Assembly (NCBI RefSeq): GCF_021117295.1
Contig: NZ_CP088247.1
Span: forward strand, 4,417,001 to 4,481,000
DNA: 64,000 nt
Origin: Methylorubrum sp. B1-46
GTDB taxonomy: Bacteria > Pseudomonadota > Alphaproteobacteria > Rhizobiales > Beijerinckiaceae
Direction: 5' to 3'
Shown: in pieces, positions 19,324 to 29,148 of the stretch
How positions within the stretch are numbered: position 1 is the stretch's first letter
Layout: the number at the start of each line of letters is the position of its first letter
Position numbers and translations under genes: made by a program
The notes under the pieces: generated by a model
What the model saw: only the letters and a program-made list of their open reading frames with translations
What the model was told of the DNA's origin: nothing
Database searches by the model: none

Positions 19324-19929
19324 ATGCTGGTGATGATCCTTGGCCTCGTGCTGTTCCTCGGCACGCACGCCTTCTCCATGGCCCGGTCCAAGCGCGCGGA
19401 GGTGATCGGCCGCATCGGCGAGGGCCGGTTCAAGCTCGGCTACACCCTGCTCTCGGCGGCGGGCCTGATCCTGACCGTTTACGGCTACGGGCTCTACCGG
19501 CAGGAGGGCCTGATCCCGGTCTGGTCGCCGCCGCTCTGGACCCGGCATCTGGCGGTGCTGCTCACTCTGTTCGCCTTCATCAGCCTGGCCGCGACCTACC
19601 TGCCGGGCCACATCCGCGCCCGGCTCAAGCACCCGATGCTGCTCGCCGTGAAGATCTGGGCGACCGCCCACCTCCTGGCCAACGGCGATCTCGGCTCGAT
19701 CCTGCTGTTCGGCTCCTTCCTCGCCTGGGCGGTGGCCGCCCGCATCAGCGCCAAGCGCCGGACGCTCACGGCGGGGCAGGTGGCGCAGCAGCATGGCGGG
19801 CAGGCCGTCCCGGCCGGCTGGCGCAACGACGCCATCGCCGTGGTGGTCGGCGTCGTGGCGTGGTTCGTGTTCGGCAAGTACCTGCACCCGCTCCTCATCG
19901 GCGTCGCCGCCTGGCCGGGACAGGCCTGA
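19324..19929 (+). CDS. NnrU-family membrane protein
   Basis: A 201-aa inner-membrane protein with about five or six helices, matching the NnrU/MAPEG-like family first seen near nitric oxide reduction genes. Signatures are LGLVLFLGTHAFSMAR at the N-terminus, KLGYTLLSAAGLILTVYGYG, and HIRARLKHPMLLAVKIWATAHLLANGD, where the conserved His residues (about 105-120) lie. No denitrification genes are near, so its role here is unknown; many alphaproteobacteria carry it without denitrification. It starts 79 bp from the divergent secreted-protein gene, so the two promoters are close. Confidence 0.85.
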   Translation: MLVMILGLVLFLGTHAFSMARSKRAEVIGRIGEGRFKLGYTLLSAAGLILTVYGYGLYRQEGLIPVWSPPLWTRHLAVLLTLFAFISLAATYLPGHIRARLKHPMLLAVKIWATAHLLANGDLGSILLFGSFLAWAVAARISAKRRTLTAGQVAQQHGGQAVPAGWRNDAIAVVVGVVAWFVFGKYLHPLLIGVAAWPGQA

Positions 19930-20135
19930 CAGGGCAATTGCTCGAAGTAATCGCCCCGGTTTCATTTCGGCCTCAAGCGCCGGTGGCCGCCTCCGTTGCC
20001 TCTGGCTTTCTCTCCGCGCGATGGGCCTGACGGGCTGAGCCCTCATTCGCCAAAGCGGAGGCGCTGTGCTAGGCGCCCCGACAAGACAGGCGAGGCGAGT
20101 GCGCTTCCGCGAGGGGCGCCCGGATTTTTTCGAAG

Positions 20136-20846
20136 ATGGCCGAGAACAACGAGTTCATTCGCGAGGTCGACGAGGATTATCGCCGCGACCAGATCGCCAG
20201 GATCTGGAAGCGCTACAACGCGCTGATCATCTCCGGGGCGATCCTCCTCGTGGCCGGTGTCGGCGGCTACAATTATTGGCGCCATGCCGAGCGCACCCGC
20301 GCCGAGGCGGCTTCCGAGCGCTACGATCTCGCCAGCCGCCTCGCCAAGGACGGCAAGACCGAGGAGGCGGACCGCGACTTCGCCGCGATCCGCACCGACG
20401 CGCCGGGCGGCTACGCCCTGCTCGCCCGCTTCCGCCTCGCCGCCGACGCGGCCAAGCGCGACGCGGCTGCCGGAGCGGAAGCCTATGACAAGCTCGCCGC
20501 CGATACCGGTATCGGCGATTCCCTGCGCGACCTCGCCCGCCTGCGCGCGGCCCTGCTGCGCCTCGACGGGCCCGATCCGAACGCGGCCCTGGCGAGCCTC
20601 CAGGGGCTTGCCGCCCCGACCAACGCCTACCGCCACACCGCCCGCGAGATGCTCGGCCTGGCCGCGCTCAAGCGTGGCGACATCGAGGGCGCCGGCCGCT
20701 GGTTCGACCAGATCAGCGCCGATGCCGAGACGCCCCAGGGCCTGCGCCAGCGGGTTGACGTCTACGCGGCGCTGGTGGCCGGCGGTCCCGTCATCGTGAC
20801 CGAGGCCAAGCCCGAGAACGCCGCGCCGCCGCCGATCACCCGCTGA
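20136..20846 (+). CDS. YfgM-like tetratricopeptide membrane protein
   Basis: A 236-aa protein with a cytoplasmic N-terminus ([19 protein letters not shown]), one transmembrane helix ([20 protein letters not shown]) and a periplasmic TPR-like region ([39 protein letters not shown]). YfgM in Escherichia coli is an ancillary SecYEG-associated chaperone factor. The gene lies upstream of der as in many proteobacteria, though without bamB between them. The ATG follows GATTTTTTCGAAG, a weak ribosome site. Family placement rests on architecture and position more than on motifs. Confidence 0.75.
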   Translation: MAENNEFIREVDEDYRRDQIARIWKRYNALIISGAILLVAGVGGYNYWRHAERTRAEAASERYDLASRLAKDGKTEEADRDFAAIRTDAPGGYALLARFRLAADAAKRDAAAGAEAYDKLAADTGIGDSLRDLARLRAALLRLDGPDPNAALASLQGLAAPTNAYRHTAREMLGLAALKRGDIEGAGRWFDQISADAETPQGLRQRVDVYAALVAGGPVIVTEAKPENAAPPPITR

Positions 20847-20876
20847 CGGCGCGGCCGGAACCGCTTATCTTCTCAA

Positions 20877-20922
20877 GCATCGTCCCGAAAGCTGGCCTCC
20901 GGCTTGTCTGAAAAGACGATGC
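20877..20922. repeat. Dispersed palindromic repeat, family C, copy 1
   Basis: Arms GCATCGTC/GACGATGC enclose a block beginning CCGAAAGCTGGCCTCCGGC. A relative near 26.37 kb has changed arms (GCATCCC/GGGATGC) that remain paired. This copy lies in the gap before der. Confidence 0.75.
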
Positions 20923-20985
20923 GTTCATCGAATATCGCGCGTCGGGCTTGTCCGTCCCGCGCGCCTGACGAGACTGTACTGTCCC

Positions 20986-22326
20986 ATGGATCTGCCGACC
21001 GTCGCGATCGTCGGACGCCCGAATGTCGGCAAGTCGACCCTGTTCAACCGGCTGGTCGGGCGCAAGCTCGCGCTCGTCGACGACCGCCCTGGCGTGACCC
21101 GCGACCGCCGCGAGGGCGAGGGCTTCATCGGCGACGTCGCCTTCCGCGTCATCGACACCGCCGGCCTCGAGGAGGCGGATGCCGATTCGCTGCTCGGCCG
21201 CATGCGCGCCCAGACCGAGGCCGCGATCCTCGAGGCCGACGCAGTTCTGTTCGTGATCGATGCCCGCGCCGGCGTCCTGCCGTCCGACCGGCCCTTCGCC
21301 GAACTGGTGCGCCGCTCCGGCTGCCCCGTCATTCTCATCGCCAACAAGGCCGAGGGCGGGGCCGGGATGGCGGGTGCCTACGACGCGTTCTCGCTGGGGC
21401 TCGGTGACCCGATCCCCTTCTCCGCCGAGCACGGCGAAGGTCTGGGCTCGCTCCAGGATGCCCTGCGCGAGGTTCTGCCCGAGCCGGACGACGAGGAGGA
21501 GGACGAAGAGGGCGGCAAGGGCCTGCGCGTCGCCATCGTCGGGCGGCCGAACGCGGGCAAGTCCACCCTGATCAACCGGATGATCGGCGAGGACCGCCTG
21601 CTGGTCGGACCCGAGGCCGGCATCACCCGCGATTCGATCTCGCTGGATTGGGAGTGGCGCGGGCGCCGGATCAAGCTGCACGACACCGCCGGCATGCGCC
21701 GCCGCGCCCGCATCGACGACAAGCTGGAAAAGCTCGCGGTCTCCGATGGCCTGCGCGCCGTGCGCTTCGCCGAGGTCGTGGTCGTGCTCCTCGACGCGAC
21801 GATTCCCTTCGAGAAGCAGGATCTCACCATCGTCGATCTCGTCGAGAGCGAGGGGCGCGCCTTGGTGATCGGCCTCAACAAGTGGGATCTCGTCGCCGAC
21901 CAGCCGGGGCTGCTGAAGTCCCTGCGCGAGGATTGCACCCGCCTGCTGCCGCAGGTCCGCGGCGTCTCGGTGGTGCCGCTCTCAGGGCTCGCCGGCGAGG
22001 GCATCGACAAGCTGATGCAGGCGGTGGTCGATGCCTCCGAAGTGTGGAGCCGGCGCGTCTCGACGGCGCGGATCAACGCGTGGCTCACCGACGCGCTCCA
22101 GCGCAATCCGCCGCCCGCGGTCTCCGGCCGGCGCATCAAGATCCGCTACGCCACCCAGGTGAAGAGCCGCCCGCCGCATTTCGCCCTGTTCGGCAACCAG
22201 CTCGACGCCCTGCCGAAATCCTACACGCGCTATCTCGTCAACGGCCTGCGTGAGGCCTTCGACCTGCCCGGTACGCCGATCCGGCTGTCCCTGCGCACGT
22301 CCAAGAACCCGTTCGACAAGGGCTGA
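20986..22326 (+). CDS. der: Ribosome-assembly GTPase Der (EngA)
   Basis: An essential GTPase with two tandem G domains that acts in 50S subunit maturation. The 446-aa protein shows both domains: [23 protein letters not shown] and NKAEG in the first (1-165), then [24 protein letters not shown] and NKWDL in the second (about 180-355), followed by the KH-like C-terminal domain with [10 protein letters not shown] and LRTSKNPF. An acidic linker ([11 protein letters not shown]) joins the G domains. Length and motifs are canonical. Confidence 0.97.
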   Translation: MDLPTVAIVGRPNVGKSTLFNRLVGRKLALVDDRPGVTRDRREGEGFIGDVAFRVIDTAGLEEADADSLLGRMRAQTEAAILEADAVLFVIDARAGVLPSDRPFAELVRRSGCPVILIANKAEGGAGMAGAYDAFSLGLGDPIPFSAEHGEGLGSLQDALREVLPEPDDEEEDEEGGKGLRVAIVGRPNAGKSTLINRMIGEDRLLVGPEAGITRDSISLDWEWRGRRIKLHDTAGMRRRARIDDKLEKLAVSDGLRAVRFAEVVVVLLDATIPFEKQDLTIVDLVESEGRALVIGLNKWDLVADQPGLLKSLREDCTRLLPQVRGVSVVPLSGLAGEGIDKLMQAVVDASEVWSRRVSTARINAWLTDALQRNPPPAVSGRRIKIRYATQVKSRPPHFALFGNQLDALPKSYTRYLVNGLREAFDLPGTPIRLSLRTSKNPFDKG

Positions 22327-22501
22327 GAATCGGCTCGAGGAAACGGTTTCGTCCCGTCTCTGCCTGGGCGCGGGGGACAAAGAAAACATCGTCCTCCCAG
22401 GAACCGATCGCGGAGGGATTCGCTCTCTTTAGGGGCCAATCATTGGGATGCCGAACCCTTGCTCGCCGGGAGCGAGGTCTTAGTTTTCGGCCTCCTCTCG
22501 C

Positions 22502-23431
22502 ATGGATCGCTTTTCGATGGCCGGATCGTCCTCCGCCGCCGCGCGGCCGACGAAGTTCGGTGAGCCGCGCACGCTCGCCTTCCTGGCGCTCGCCGCCCTC
22601 GCCACGCTCGTCGTGATCGCGGCGGTTTGGACCCTTCTCGCCGGTGGCGCGGGCGGGGGCACGGTCCAGGCGGTGAGCGAGGGGCTGGCGAGCCGCGGCT
22701 TCTGGACCGCCGTCGCGGTCGGGCTCGCGGCGCAGACCGTCGATGGCGCCCTCGGCATGGCCTACGGCATCACTTCGACGACCTTCCTGCTCTCCACCGG
22801 GGTGCCGCCGGCGGCGGCCTCGGCCTCGGTGCATGTCGCCGAGATCTTCACCACCGCCTTCTCCGGCCTGTCGCACTGGCGGCTCGGCAACGTGAACGGG
22901 GCGTTGTTCCGGCGCCTGCTGATCCCCGGCGCGATCGGCGCGGTGGCGGGCGCGTATCTCCTCACATCGGTCGATGGCGAGACCATCAAGCCGTTCGTCT
23001 CGGTCTACCTGCTGGTGATGGGTCTCTACGTCCTGTCGAAGGCGTTCCGCACCCTGAAGACCCGACGCGAGCCGCCGCGCGCGGTGGTGCCGCTGGCGCT
23101 CGGCGGCGGCTTCGTCGACGCGGTCGGCGGCGGCGGGTGGGGGCCGGTGGTGACGACGACACTGGTCGGCGGCGGGCAGGATCCGCGCACCTCCATCGGC
23201 ACGGTCAACGCGGCGGAGTTCTTCATCGCGCTGGCGAGCGGCCTCTCCTTCAGCCTGCTCGGCGGGCTGACCCACTGGACCACCATCGCCGGCCTCGTCG
23301 TCGGCGGGCTGTTCGCGGCACCGATCGCCGCGCTTCTGGTTCGGGTGATCCCGGCGCGGGCGCTGATGGTCGTGGTCGGGCTGCTGATCGCGGGCTTGAG
23401 CCTCGTGAACCTCGCCGGGCTGTTCGGCTAA
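22502..23431 (+). CDS. TauE/SafE-family sulfite/anion exporter
   Basis: A 309-aa inner-membrane protein with eight or so helices and the internal duplication typical of the TauE/SafE (DUF81) family. The paired signature loops are AAQTVDGALGMAYGITSTTFLL in the first half and GGGFVDAVGGGGWGPVVTTTLVGGG in the second; each contains a Gly-rich turn with Asp. Members export sulfite, sulfoacetate or other organosulfur anions. No sulfur metabolism gene is adjacent, so the substrate is open. It follows der by 175 bp and probably has its own promoter. Confidence 0.88.
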   Translation: MDRFSMAGSSSAAARPTKFGEPRTLAFLALAALATLVVIAAVWTLLAGGAGGGTVQAVSEGLASRGFWTAVAVGLAAQTVDGALGMAYGITSTTFLLSTGVPPAAASASVHVAEIFTTAFSGLSHWRLGNVNGALFRRLLIPGAIGAVAGAYLLTSVDGETIKPFVSVYLLVMGLYVLSKAFRTLKTRREPPRAVVPLALGGGFVDAVGGGGWGPVVTTTLVGGGQDPRTSIGTVNAAEFFIALASGLSFSLLGGLTHWTTIAGLVVGGLFAAPIAALLVRVIPARALMVVVGLLIAGLSLVNLAGLFG

Positions 23432-23449
23432 AGCCTCAGCTCTCCCGGC

Positions 23450-24574
23450 TCACCCGGCCCGCGTCGTCTCGGCGAGCCAGTCGACCACCGCGTCGAGGGC
23501 TTGGCGGTTGCTGGTGTCGCCGCCGCGGGTGGCCTCGAAGGCGGCGATCTGCCGGTCGGCGCTGGTGCCCTCGCGCAGGATGCGGCGGGCGTCGGCGACC
23601 TCTTCGGTGCAGCCGAGCGCCTCGGCGTCCTCGGCGATCAGCGAGAGCAGCGTGTCGAGGGCGGCTTCGAACGGGAACGCCTGTTCCGAGGCCTCGTCGA
23701 TCAGCTCGGCCTCGATCCCACTGCGCTGGGCCCGCCAGAGATTCTCCGCCGCAATCGCCCGCGACACGCCGGTGAGCCCCGCATTGATGTCGGGCCGGCG
23801 CTCGACCAACCGCACGAGGCAACGGAACAGTGCCGCCACCACGATGGCGTCGGAAAGCCGGGTGCAAGAATCGGCGATGCGCAGTTCGAGTGTCGGGAAC
23901 TTGATCGAGGGCCGTAAGGACCACCACAAAAAGCTCGCATCCTGGATCGAGCCGGCATTGGTCATGATCCGCACGTAGCGCGCGTAGGCTTCGGCATCGC
24001 CCATCAGGTCGGGCAGGCCGGTGCGGGGCAACTCGCCGAAAGCGCTGAGACGGTATGCGGCGAGCCCCGTCGGCTTGCCCTGCCAGAACGGCGAGGAGGC
24101 CGACAGCGCGAACAGCAGCGGCTGGAACGGCAGCAGCCGATCCATCAGGGGCACGCGCCGGTCGGGGTCGGAGACCTCGACATGGACGTGCATGCCGCAG
24201 ATCAGGCTGCGCCGCCCGGCCAGCCCCACGTCGCGCAGGATGCCGCGGTAGCGGTCGCCCTTGGTCGGCAATTGCCGCGCCCAGTCGGCGATGGGGTGGG
24301 TGCCGGCGGCGAAGACGAGGAGCCCGTGCTCGGCCCCCAATTCCGCAAGCGCCTGCCGCTGCCGCATCAGCGACGCGCGGGCGGCCGGGAAGGCAGTCGA
24401 GGGCGGGGTGCAGACCTCGACCTGACATTGCAGCAGCTCGCGCCCGATCTCCGGCAGCCGCTCGCCAGCCGCCTGATGGAACGGCTTGACCGAGCGGCGC
24501 GGGGTGCCACGGGTCTCGGCATCGGCGAGGAAATACTCTTCCTCGATCCCGAACCGGTAGGGGTGGGCGCTCAT
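23450..24574 (-). CDS. YbdK-type carboxylate-amine ligase (glutamate-cysteine ligase 2 family)
   Basis: A 374-aa ATP-dependent ligase of the GCS2/YbdK family. It begins with the conserved [12 protein letters not shown] (Glu residues for Mg-ATP), and has [36 protein letters not shown] and the Arg-rich [16 protein letters not shown]. Escherichia coli YbdK has weak gamma-glutamylcysteine ligase activity; the true substrate is unknown. It converges on the TauE-like gene with only 18 bp between stops. Start chosen at the Met giving [15 protein letters not shown]. Confidence 0.88.
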   Translation of the reverse strand: MSAHPYRFGIEEEYFLADAETRGTPRRSVKPFHQAAGERLPEIGRELLQCQVEVCTPPSTAFPAARASLMRQRQALAELGAEHGLLVFAAGTHPIADWARQLPTKGDRYRGILRDVGLAGRRSLICGMHVHVEVSDPDRRVPLMDRLLPFQPLLFALSASSPFWQGKPTGLAAYRLSAFGELPRTGLPDLMGDAEAYARYVRIMTNAGSIQDASFLWWSLRPSIKFPTLELRIADSCTRLSDAIVVAALFRCLVRLVERRPDINAGLTGVSRAIAAENLWRAQRSGIEAELIDEASEQAFPFEAALDTLLSLIAEDAEALGCTEEVADARRILREGTSADRQIAAFEATRGGDTSNRQALDAVVDWLAETTRAG

Positions 24575-24819
24575 GCCGTAAAGACTCCGACGACCGGCCG
24601 ACGCGGGCTCTCGCCGGGGCCGGAGCCCGCGAGGGGAGCGCCGCGAAAGGACCTTGGCCGGGAGCAAGCCGTTTGCAGGGCCAAGAGTTCCGAAGGGTTC
24701 CGTCCCGGTTCCGCGCCGCGTGGCGGGGGACGCGACACCGTGGCCGCACGGCGGCGCTCGCGCCGGGGGCGGGGAGGGCGCTACAGCTCTTTTTCCCCTG
24801 CCGCTTCTTTCTCGCGACC

Positions 24820-25719
24820 ATGCCCGAACTGCCCGAAGTCGAGACCGTGCGCCGGGGCCTCGCGCCCGCGATGGTCGGCGCGCGCTTCTCCCGCGTCATC
24901 CTGCGCCGGCCGAACCTGCGCTTCCCCTTCCCCGAGCGCTTCGCCGAGCGGCTGGAGGGCACTACCGTGCGCGACCTCGCGCGCCGGGCCAAATACCTCA
25001 CCGCGCATCTCGATTCCGGCGAGAGCCTGATCCTGCATCTCGGCATGAGCGGGCGCTTCGACGTGCGGATGCCCGACGGCTCGAACCTCTCGCCGGGTGA
25101 CTTCTACCTCGAAGGGACCCTGGGCCAGCCCAAGCACGACCACGTGGTGATGGCTTTCGCCAACGGCGCCACGGTGACCTACAACGACACCCGCCGCTTC
25201 GGCTTCATGGACCTCGTGGCGACGCGCGATCTCGATACCTGCCGCCACTTCGCCGGCATGGGTGTCGAGCCGCTCTCCGACGCCCTCGACGCTGCTTGGC
25301 TCGCCCACCTGTTCGCGAGAAAGATCACGCCGTTGAAGGCAGCGCTGCTCGACCAGCGCCTGATCGCGGGCCTGGGCAACATCTATGTCTGCGAGGCGCT
25401 GCACCGCTCGGGCCTCCACCCGGCCCTTCCGGCCGGCGCGCTGGCCAAGCCGGACGGCTCGCCGACGCCGAAGGCGAAAAAGCTCGTCCGGGAGATCAAG
25501 GCGGTGCTGACCGAGGCGGTGGCGGCCGGCGGCTCGACCTTACGCGACTACGCCCGGCCGGACGGGGAGCGCGGCGCCTTCCAGCACGGGTTCCGCGTCT
25601 ACGACCGGGTCGGCCATGCCTGCCCGACGAAGGGCTGCACCGGGCGGATCGGCCGGATCGTGCAGGGCGGGCGCTCGACCTTCTTCTGCGAGACCTGCCA
25701 AGTTCTGCCGACCCGGTGA
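24820..25719 (+). CDS. mutM: Formamidopyrimidine-DNA glycosylase
   Basis: Removes 8-oxoguanine and ring-opened purines from DNA and cleaves the resulting abasic site. The 299-aa protein begins [14 protein letters not shown], with the catalytic N-terminal Pro and Glu3, and has the catalytic Lys in RRAKYL and LHLGMSGRF. The H2TH motif ([18 protein letters not shown]) and the C-terminal zinc finger ([13 protein letters not shown]...FFCETCQ) are complete. The frame runs open upstream, but the PELPE start is unambiguous because Pro2 must be exposed. It is divergent from the YbdK-like gene. Confidence 0.97.
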   Translation: MPELPEVETVRRGLAPAMVGARFSRVILRRPNLRFPFPERFAERLEGTTVRDLARRAKYLTAHLDSGESLILHLGMSGRFDVRMPDGSNLSPGDFYLEGTLGQPKHDHVVMAFANGATVTYNDTRRFGFMDLVATRDLDTCRHFAGMGVEPLSDALDAAWLAHLFARKITPLKAALLDQRLIAGLGNIYVCEALHRSGLHPALPAGALAKPDGSPTPKAKKLVREIKAVLTEAVAAGGSTLRDYARPDGERGAFQHGFRVYDRVGHACPTKGCTGRIGRIVQGGRSTFFCETCQVLPTR

Positions 25720-25954
25720 GACCTGCCGGTCCGGAAAGGTCTGCACGTCGGCGCCGGAGATTTCATCCCGCCTTTTTGTCCTGAAAAAGTCCGGTCTTCC
25801 ACCGTTCTTCGGGGTGGCCGGCACGGGAATGTTGAACGGTTCGGCGCCGAAATGCGTTCTCAGCTTTGCCACAACACGGCAAAGCCCGTTTCCGCTCTTC
25901 CGGTGCCGTCCGTCCGCGGCGGTGCTCGAAGGGTCCAACGACACGGAGGAACCT

Positions 25955-26167
25955 ATGCGCGCCATCAAGCTGCTTCCCGTCCTCGGCCTCGTCGCCCTCG
26001 GCCTCGCGGCCTGCAAGGACGAGAAGAAGGATACCACCGGCACGACCACGCCTCCGGCCAGCACCACGACCACCGCCCCGGCGACGCCGCCCGCCACTCC
26101 GCCGGCCGCCGGCCAGACCACGGCCCCGACCAACCCGCCCGCGGCGAACAAGCCCGCCGGTCAGTAG
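25955..26167 (+). CDS. Small Thr/Pro-rich lipoprotein
   Basis: A 70-aa exported lipoprotein. A strong ribosome site (GGAGGA) precedes the ATG. The signal sequence KLLPVLGLVALGLAAC ends in a lipobox with Cys20 as the acylated residue. The mature part starts KDEKKD and is then almost wholly Thr, Pro, Ala and Gln (TTTPPASTTTTAPATPPAT), a disordered tether. Function is unknown. Two strong hairpins follow the gene, suggesting an abundant, well-terminated monocistronic mRNA. Confidence 0.8.
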   Translation: MRAIKLLPVLGLVALGLAACKDEKKDTTGTTTPPASTTTTAPATPPATPPAAGQTTAPTNPPAANKPAGQ

Positions 26168-26194
26168 TTGTTCTTTGTTTCCTGACAACGTTTT

Positions 26195-26213
26195 GCCCGG
26201 CCGGTGGCCGGGC
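26195..26213 (+). terminator. GC-rich hairpin after lipoprotein gene
   Basis: Arms GCCCGGCC/GGCCGGGC close a GGT loop 28 bp past the stop. No U-run follows; it may be an mRNA-protecting end or half of a double terminator. Confidence 0.5.
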
Positions 26214-26227
26214 ACGTTCGAACAGGC

Positions 26228-26255
26228 AGAAGGCCCGCCGGAAGGTGGGCCTTCT
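26228..26255 (+). terminator. Intrinsic terminator-like hairpin
   Basis: Perfect 9-bp arms AGAAGGCCC/GGGCCTTCT with a 10-nt loop, followed by TGCG. The A-rich and U-rich ends make it plausible in both directions. It is the stronger of the two hairpins after the lipoprotein gene. Confidence 0.65.
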
Positions 26256-26354
26256 TGCGTTCGGGGCCTGCGGTCTCGCACGGCTTCTTCGCGCAGGACG
26301 GTGAGAATCCTCTGGCGATGATCGCGGCGGCCCGCGCGCAGCTCGCGGGCTAGA

Positions 26355-26401
26355 GCATCCCTCCCGAAAGGTGGCCGCCGGCTTTCGGAAAAAGGGGATG
26401 C
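26355..26401. repeat. Dispersed palindromic repeat, family C, copy 2
   Basis: Outer arms GCATCCC/GGGATGC and inner arms CCGAAAG/CTTTCGG. It shares the interior GGCCGCCGGCTT-type block with copy 1 near 20.9 kb, while the arm tips differ in a compensatory way. Confidence 0.75.
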
Positions 26402-26660
26402 AAATACAAGAGGATAGAGCATCGTCGCCGGGGAGGCGGTCTCGGCGGGGGCGAAGGGTGACGGCTTCGCCGTGTCGCTGGCCGGGGGACAACACCTGAC
26501 ACCGCCTCAACAGCCCGATCGCCGAGGGGCTCGGCTGCGCCGTGGACGAGGGGATGCTCGGCCCAGAACCGGCGCGGTGGGATGCTCTGAAGCGGAAATC
26601 CCGCGAGTCACAAAGGGTCGGAAGCGGCCCGTCCTATAGTCAAGCGGATTGGGGTCCAAC

Positions 26661-29057
26661 TCAGGTCGGTGCTGTTTCCCGCTTCATCCGCCGCCCCGCC
26701 ATCTCCTTGAGCACCCGCCCCAATTCCTGCGCCGAATACGGTTTCCTCAACAGCTCGAACCCGTGCGCGTCGTCCTGGGCCAGGACGTGGCTGTAGCCGG
26801 AGGTGAGGACCACCGGCAGGTCCGGGTGCCGCTCGCGCAGGATGCGGGCGAGCGCGATGCCGCCCATGCCGGGCATCACCACGTCGGAAAAGACCGCCTC
26901 GAACGGCGTCTCGGCCCGCTCCAGCGCGACCAGGGCGGCCTCGGCGTTCTCGGCCCAGACCGGCTGGTGGCCGAGTTCCTCCAGGATCTGGGTGCAGAAG
27001 CGGCCGACCTCGACATTGTCCTCGACCACGAGGATGCGCAGATGCGCCTCGGTGGCCGATTCCGGCCCCGGTCCGGCGGGGGGAGAAGCCGGCGGCGGGG
27101 CGCTGACCTCGGGCAGGTAGAGGGTGAAGGTGGTGCCCTCGCCCGCGCGGCTGCGCACGTCCACGTCCCCGCCCGACTGCTTGGCGAAGCCGATCACCTG
27201 GGACAGGCCGAGCCCGGTACCCCGTCCGACCTCCTTGGTGGTGAAGAACGGCTCGAAGATGCGGGCGAGATCGGTGCTGGCGATGCCGGTGCCGGTGTCC
27301 ACGACCGAGACCGCGACGAAGGGTCCGGCCGCGCCGGCATGGCCGCGGATCGGCGGCATCGGTGCGCCGCCGTCGAGGCGGAGCGTCAGGCGGCCCTCGC
27401 CGTCCATGGCATCGCGGGCGTTCACCGCCATGTTCACGAGCGCCGTCTCGAACTGGCTCGCGTCGGCCCGCACGTAGCAGGGGGCGCCGGGCAGGTCGGT
27501 GACCACGCGGATGCGCGCGCCGGTCACCGAATCGAGCATCTCCGAGATGCTGCGCAGCCGCTCGCCGACATCGAAGGTCTCGGGCTTGAGCGCCTGCCGC
27601 CGGGCGAAGGCGAGGAGCTGGCCCGTCAGCTTCGCCGCCCGGTCCACGGTGTCGGAGACGGCGTCGAGGTAGCGGCGCTTGCGCTCGGGCGCGAGGTCGG
27701 GCCGGCGCAGGAACTCCACCGAGGAGCGGATGATGGTGAGCAGGTTGTTGAAGTCGTGGGCGACGCCGCCGGTGAGCTGGCCCACCGCCTCCAGTTTCTG
27801 CGACTGGCGCAGCGCCTCCTCCGCTTGGCGCTGCTCGGTGATGTCGCGGCCGAAGCCGTAGAGCAGGCCGTCGGCGGGCACGATGGTCCAGAGCACCCGG
27901 CGGGTGCCGCCGTCCCGGGTCAGGCAGGTCAGTTCGAGGTCGGTGGAGGCGCCGGCCGCGAGCCGCTCCAGCGCCGCCTCGGCCGCGAGCCGCTCCAGCG
28001 CCGCCTCGGCCGCCGGGCGCTCCTCGGGGGCGAAGAAATCGGGCACGCAGCGGCCCACCGTCTCAGCCGGCGGCCAGCCGAGGGTGCGGCTCCACGAGGG
28101 ATTCACCGCCCCGATCCGTCCGTCGGGGGAGGCGACGACCTTGAGCACCGGCGAGAGCGTCCAGACGCGGTCGCGGTCGCGCCGTTGCGCCACCACCTCC
28201 GCCTCCAGATCGGCGGCCTTGGAATGGAGCAGGTGCTCCACGCGCCGCCGGGCGGTGATGTCTTGGAACAGCACCGCGACCTGCCGGCGCGCGGGCGGCT
28301 CGATGCGGAAGGCGGCGAGTTCGAGGTAGCGCCCGGTGGCGACCAGCTCGCGCTGGAAGCGGATCGGCCGGCCGGTGCGCAGGACATCGCCGTAGAGCGC
28401 GAGCCAGCCCTCGGCCTCCTCGCCCACGATCTCGCGCAGGCGCTTGCCCGCCACGTTCTCGATGCCGGCATGCTGGGCGTAGGCGCGGTTGGCGGTGACG
28501 TGGACGTAGTCGCTCAAGGGGCCGTGCGGACCGTCGATGAACTCGATGACGCAGTAGCCCTCGTCCATCTGCTCGAACAGCGTGCGGTAATGCTGCTCGC
28601 TCTCGGCCAGCGCCGTGCGCTGGGCGTGCTGCTCGGTCACGTCCCGGGTCACGCCCGCGAGCCGCACAGGCACGCCGTCCCCATCGCGCTCGATCTCAAC
28701 GGTGCGGGCGATCCAGCGCGGCAGGCCGCTCAGCGGATCGCGGATGCGGTAGACCGCCTCTCCCGCCGGCGCATCGCCCGAGGGGATCGCGGCCGCCTCT
28801 ACCCCGAGCCGCTCGATCAGCGCGGCGAGGGGATAGGCCTCGCGCAGCTCCAGGCCGTGCAGGCGGCAGAAGGCGGGGCTCGGATGCAGGAGGCCCGCGC
28901 GCAGGTCGAGGGAGAACACGCCGATCCCGGCGGTGTCCTGCGCCCGGGCGAGGGCGTCCTGTGCCGTCCGCAACGGCTCCGCGATCCGAAAGCGCGCCGG
29001 TGCCGCGCTCGGTTCGCCGATGGTGGGGAGGCTCTCGCTGATGCTCACGCCGCACAT
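26661..29057 (-). CDS. Multi-PAS hybrid sensor histidine kinase
   Basis: A soluble hybrid kinase of about 798 aa. At least three PAS domains come first (segments starting GIGVFSLDLRAG, LFEQMDEGYCVIEF and VVASPDGRIGAVNPSW). They are followed by HisKA with phospho-His in GGVAHDFNNLLTIIRSS, a HATPase (NMAVNARDAM, DTGTGI, GTGLGLSQVIGFAKQSGG), and a C-terminal receiver (LRILVVEDN, VFSDVVMPGMGG, LLRKPYS). It has no membrane helix, so the signal is intracellular. The downstream partner is unknown. The start may be this ATG or a GTG three codons on. A 27-bp in-frame tandem duplication lies in the third PAS domain. Confidence 0.9.
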   Translation of the reverse strand: MCGVSISESLPTIGEPSAAPARFRIAEPLRTAQDALARAQDTAGIGVFSLDLRAGLLHPSPAFCRLHGLELREAYPLAALIERLGVEAAAIPSGDAPAGEAVYRIRDPLSGLPRWIARTVEIERDGDGVPVRLAGVTRDVTEQHAQRTALAESEQHYRTLFEQMDEGYCVIEFIDGPHGPLSDYVHVTANRAYAQHAGIENVAGKRLREIVGEEAEGWLALYGDVLRTGRPIRFQRELVATGRYLELAAFRIEPPARRQVAVLFQDITARRRVEHLLHSKAADLEAEVVAQRRDRDRVWTLSPVLKVVASPDGRIGAVNPSWSRTLGWPPAETVGRCVPDFFAPEERPAAEAALERLAAEAALERLAAGASTDLELTCLTRDGGTRRVLWTIVPADGLLYGFGRDITEQRQAEEALRQSQKLEAVGQLTGGVAHDFNNLLTIIRSSVEFLRRPDLAPERKRRYLDAVSDTVDRAAKLTGQLLAFARRQALKPETFDVGERLRSISEMLDSVTGARIRVVTDLPGAPCYVRADASQFETALVNMAVNARDAMDGEGRLTLRLDGGAPMPPIRGHAGAAGPFVAVSVVDTGTGIASTDLARIFEPFFTTKEVGRGTGLGLSQVIGFAKQSGGDVDVRSRAGEGTTFTLYLPEVSAPPPASPPAGPGPESATEAHLRILVVEDNVEVGRFCTQILEELGHQPVWAENAEAALVALERAETPFEAVFSDVVMPGMGGIALARILRERHPDLPVVLTSGYSHVLAQDDAHGFELLRKPYSAQELGRVLKEMAGRRMKRETAPT
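27955..28012. repeat. In-frame 27-bp tandem duplication inside kinase gene
   Basis: Two adjacent near-identical units encode ALERLAAEA-ALERLAAG. They add exactly nine residues in a helix between PAS beta strands and keep the frame, so the event looks recent. Confidence 0.8.
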
Positions 29058-29148
29058 GTAACACGCCGCCGGGCGGCACAAGCGCGACCGTTTAACCGGA
29101 AGACAGCTTTCACGGCTTTGTCACAGGTGACGCCGTGAGCCTCGATGA

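Larger units (their letters stand above)
26168..26660. other. Long intergenic region with hairpins and a repeat
   Basis: Between a small lipoprotein gene and the convergent end of a hybrid kinase. It holds two hairpins and one family C repeat (listed). A run from about 26.42 to 26.64 kb has no supported gene and looks like decayed sequence. Confidence 0.45.

Noticed and set aside
26300..26352. Short frame MIAAARAQLAG as a gene remnant
   Set aside because: It is only eleven residues long and lacks any further homology or context that would identify a parent gene.
27955..28012. Tandem units considered as a CRISPR-like array
   Set aside because: There are two coding repeats without spacers, in frame inside a kinase gene.
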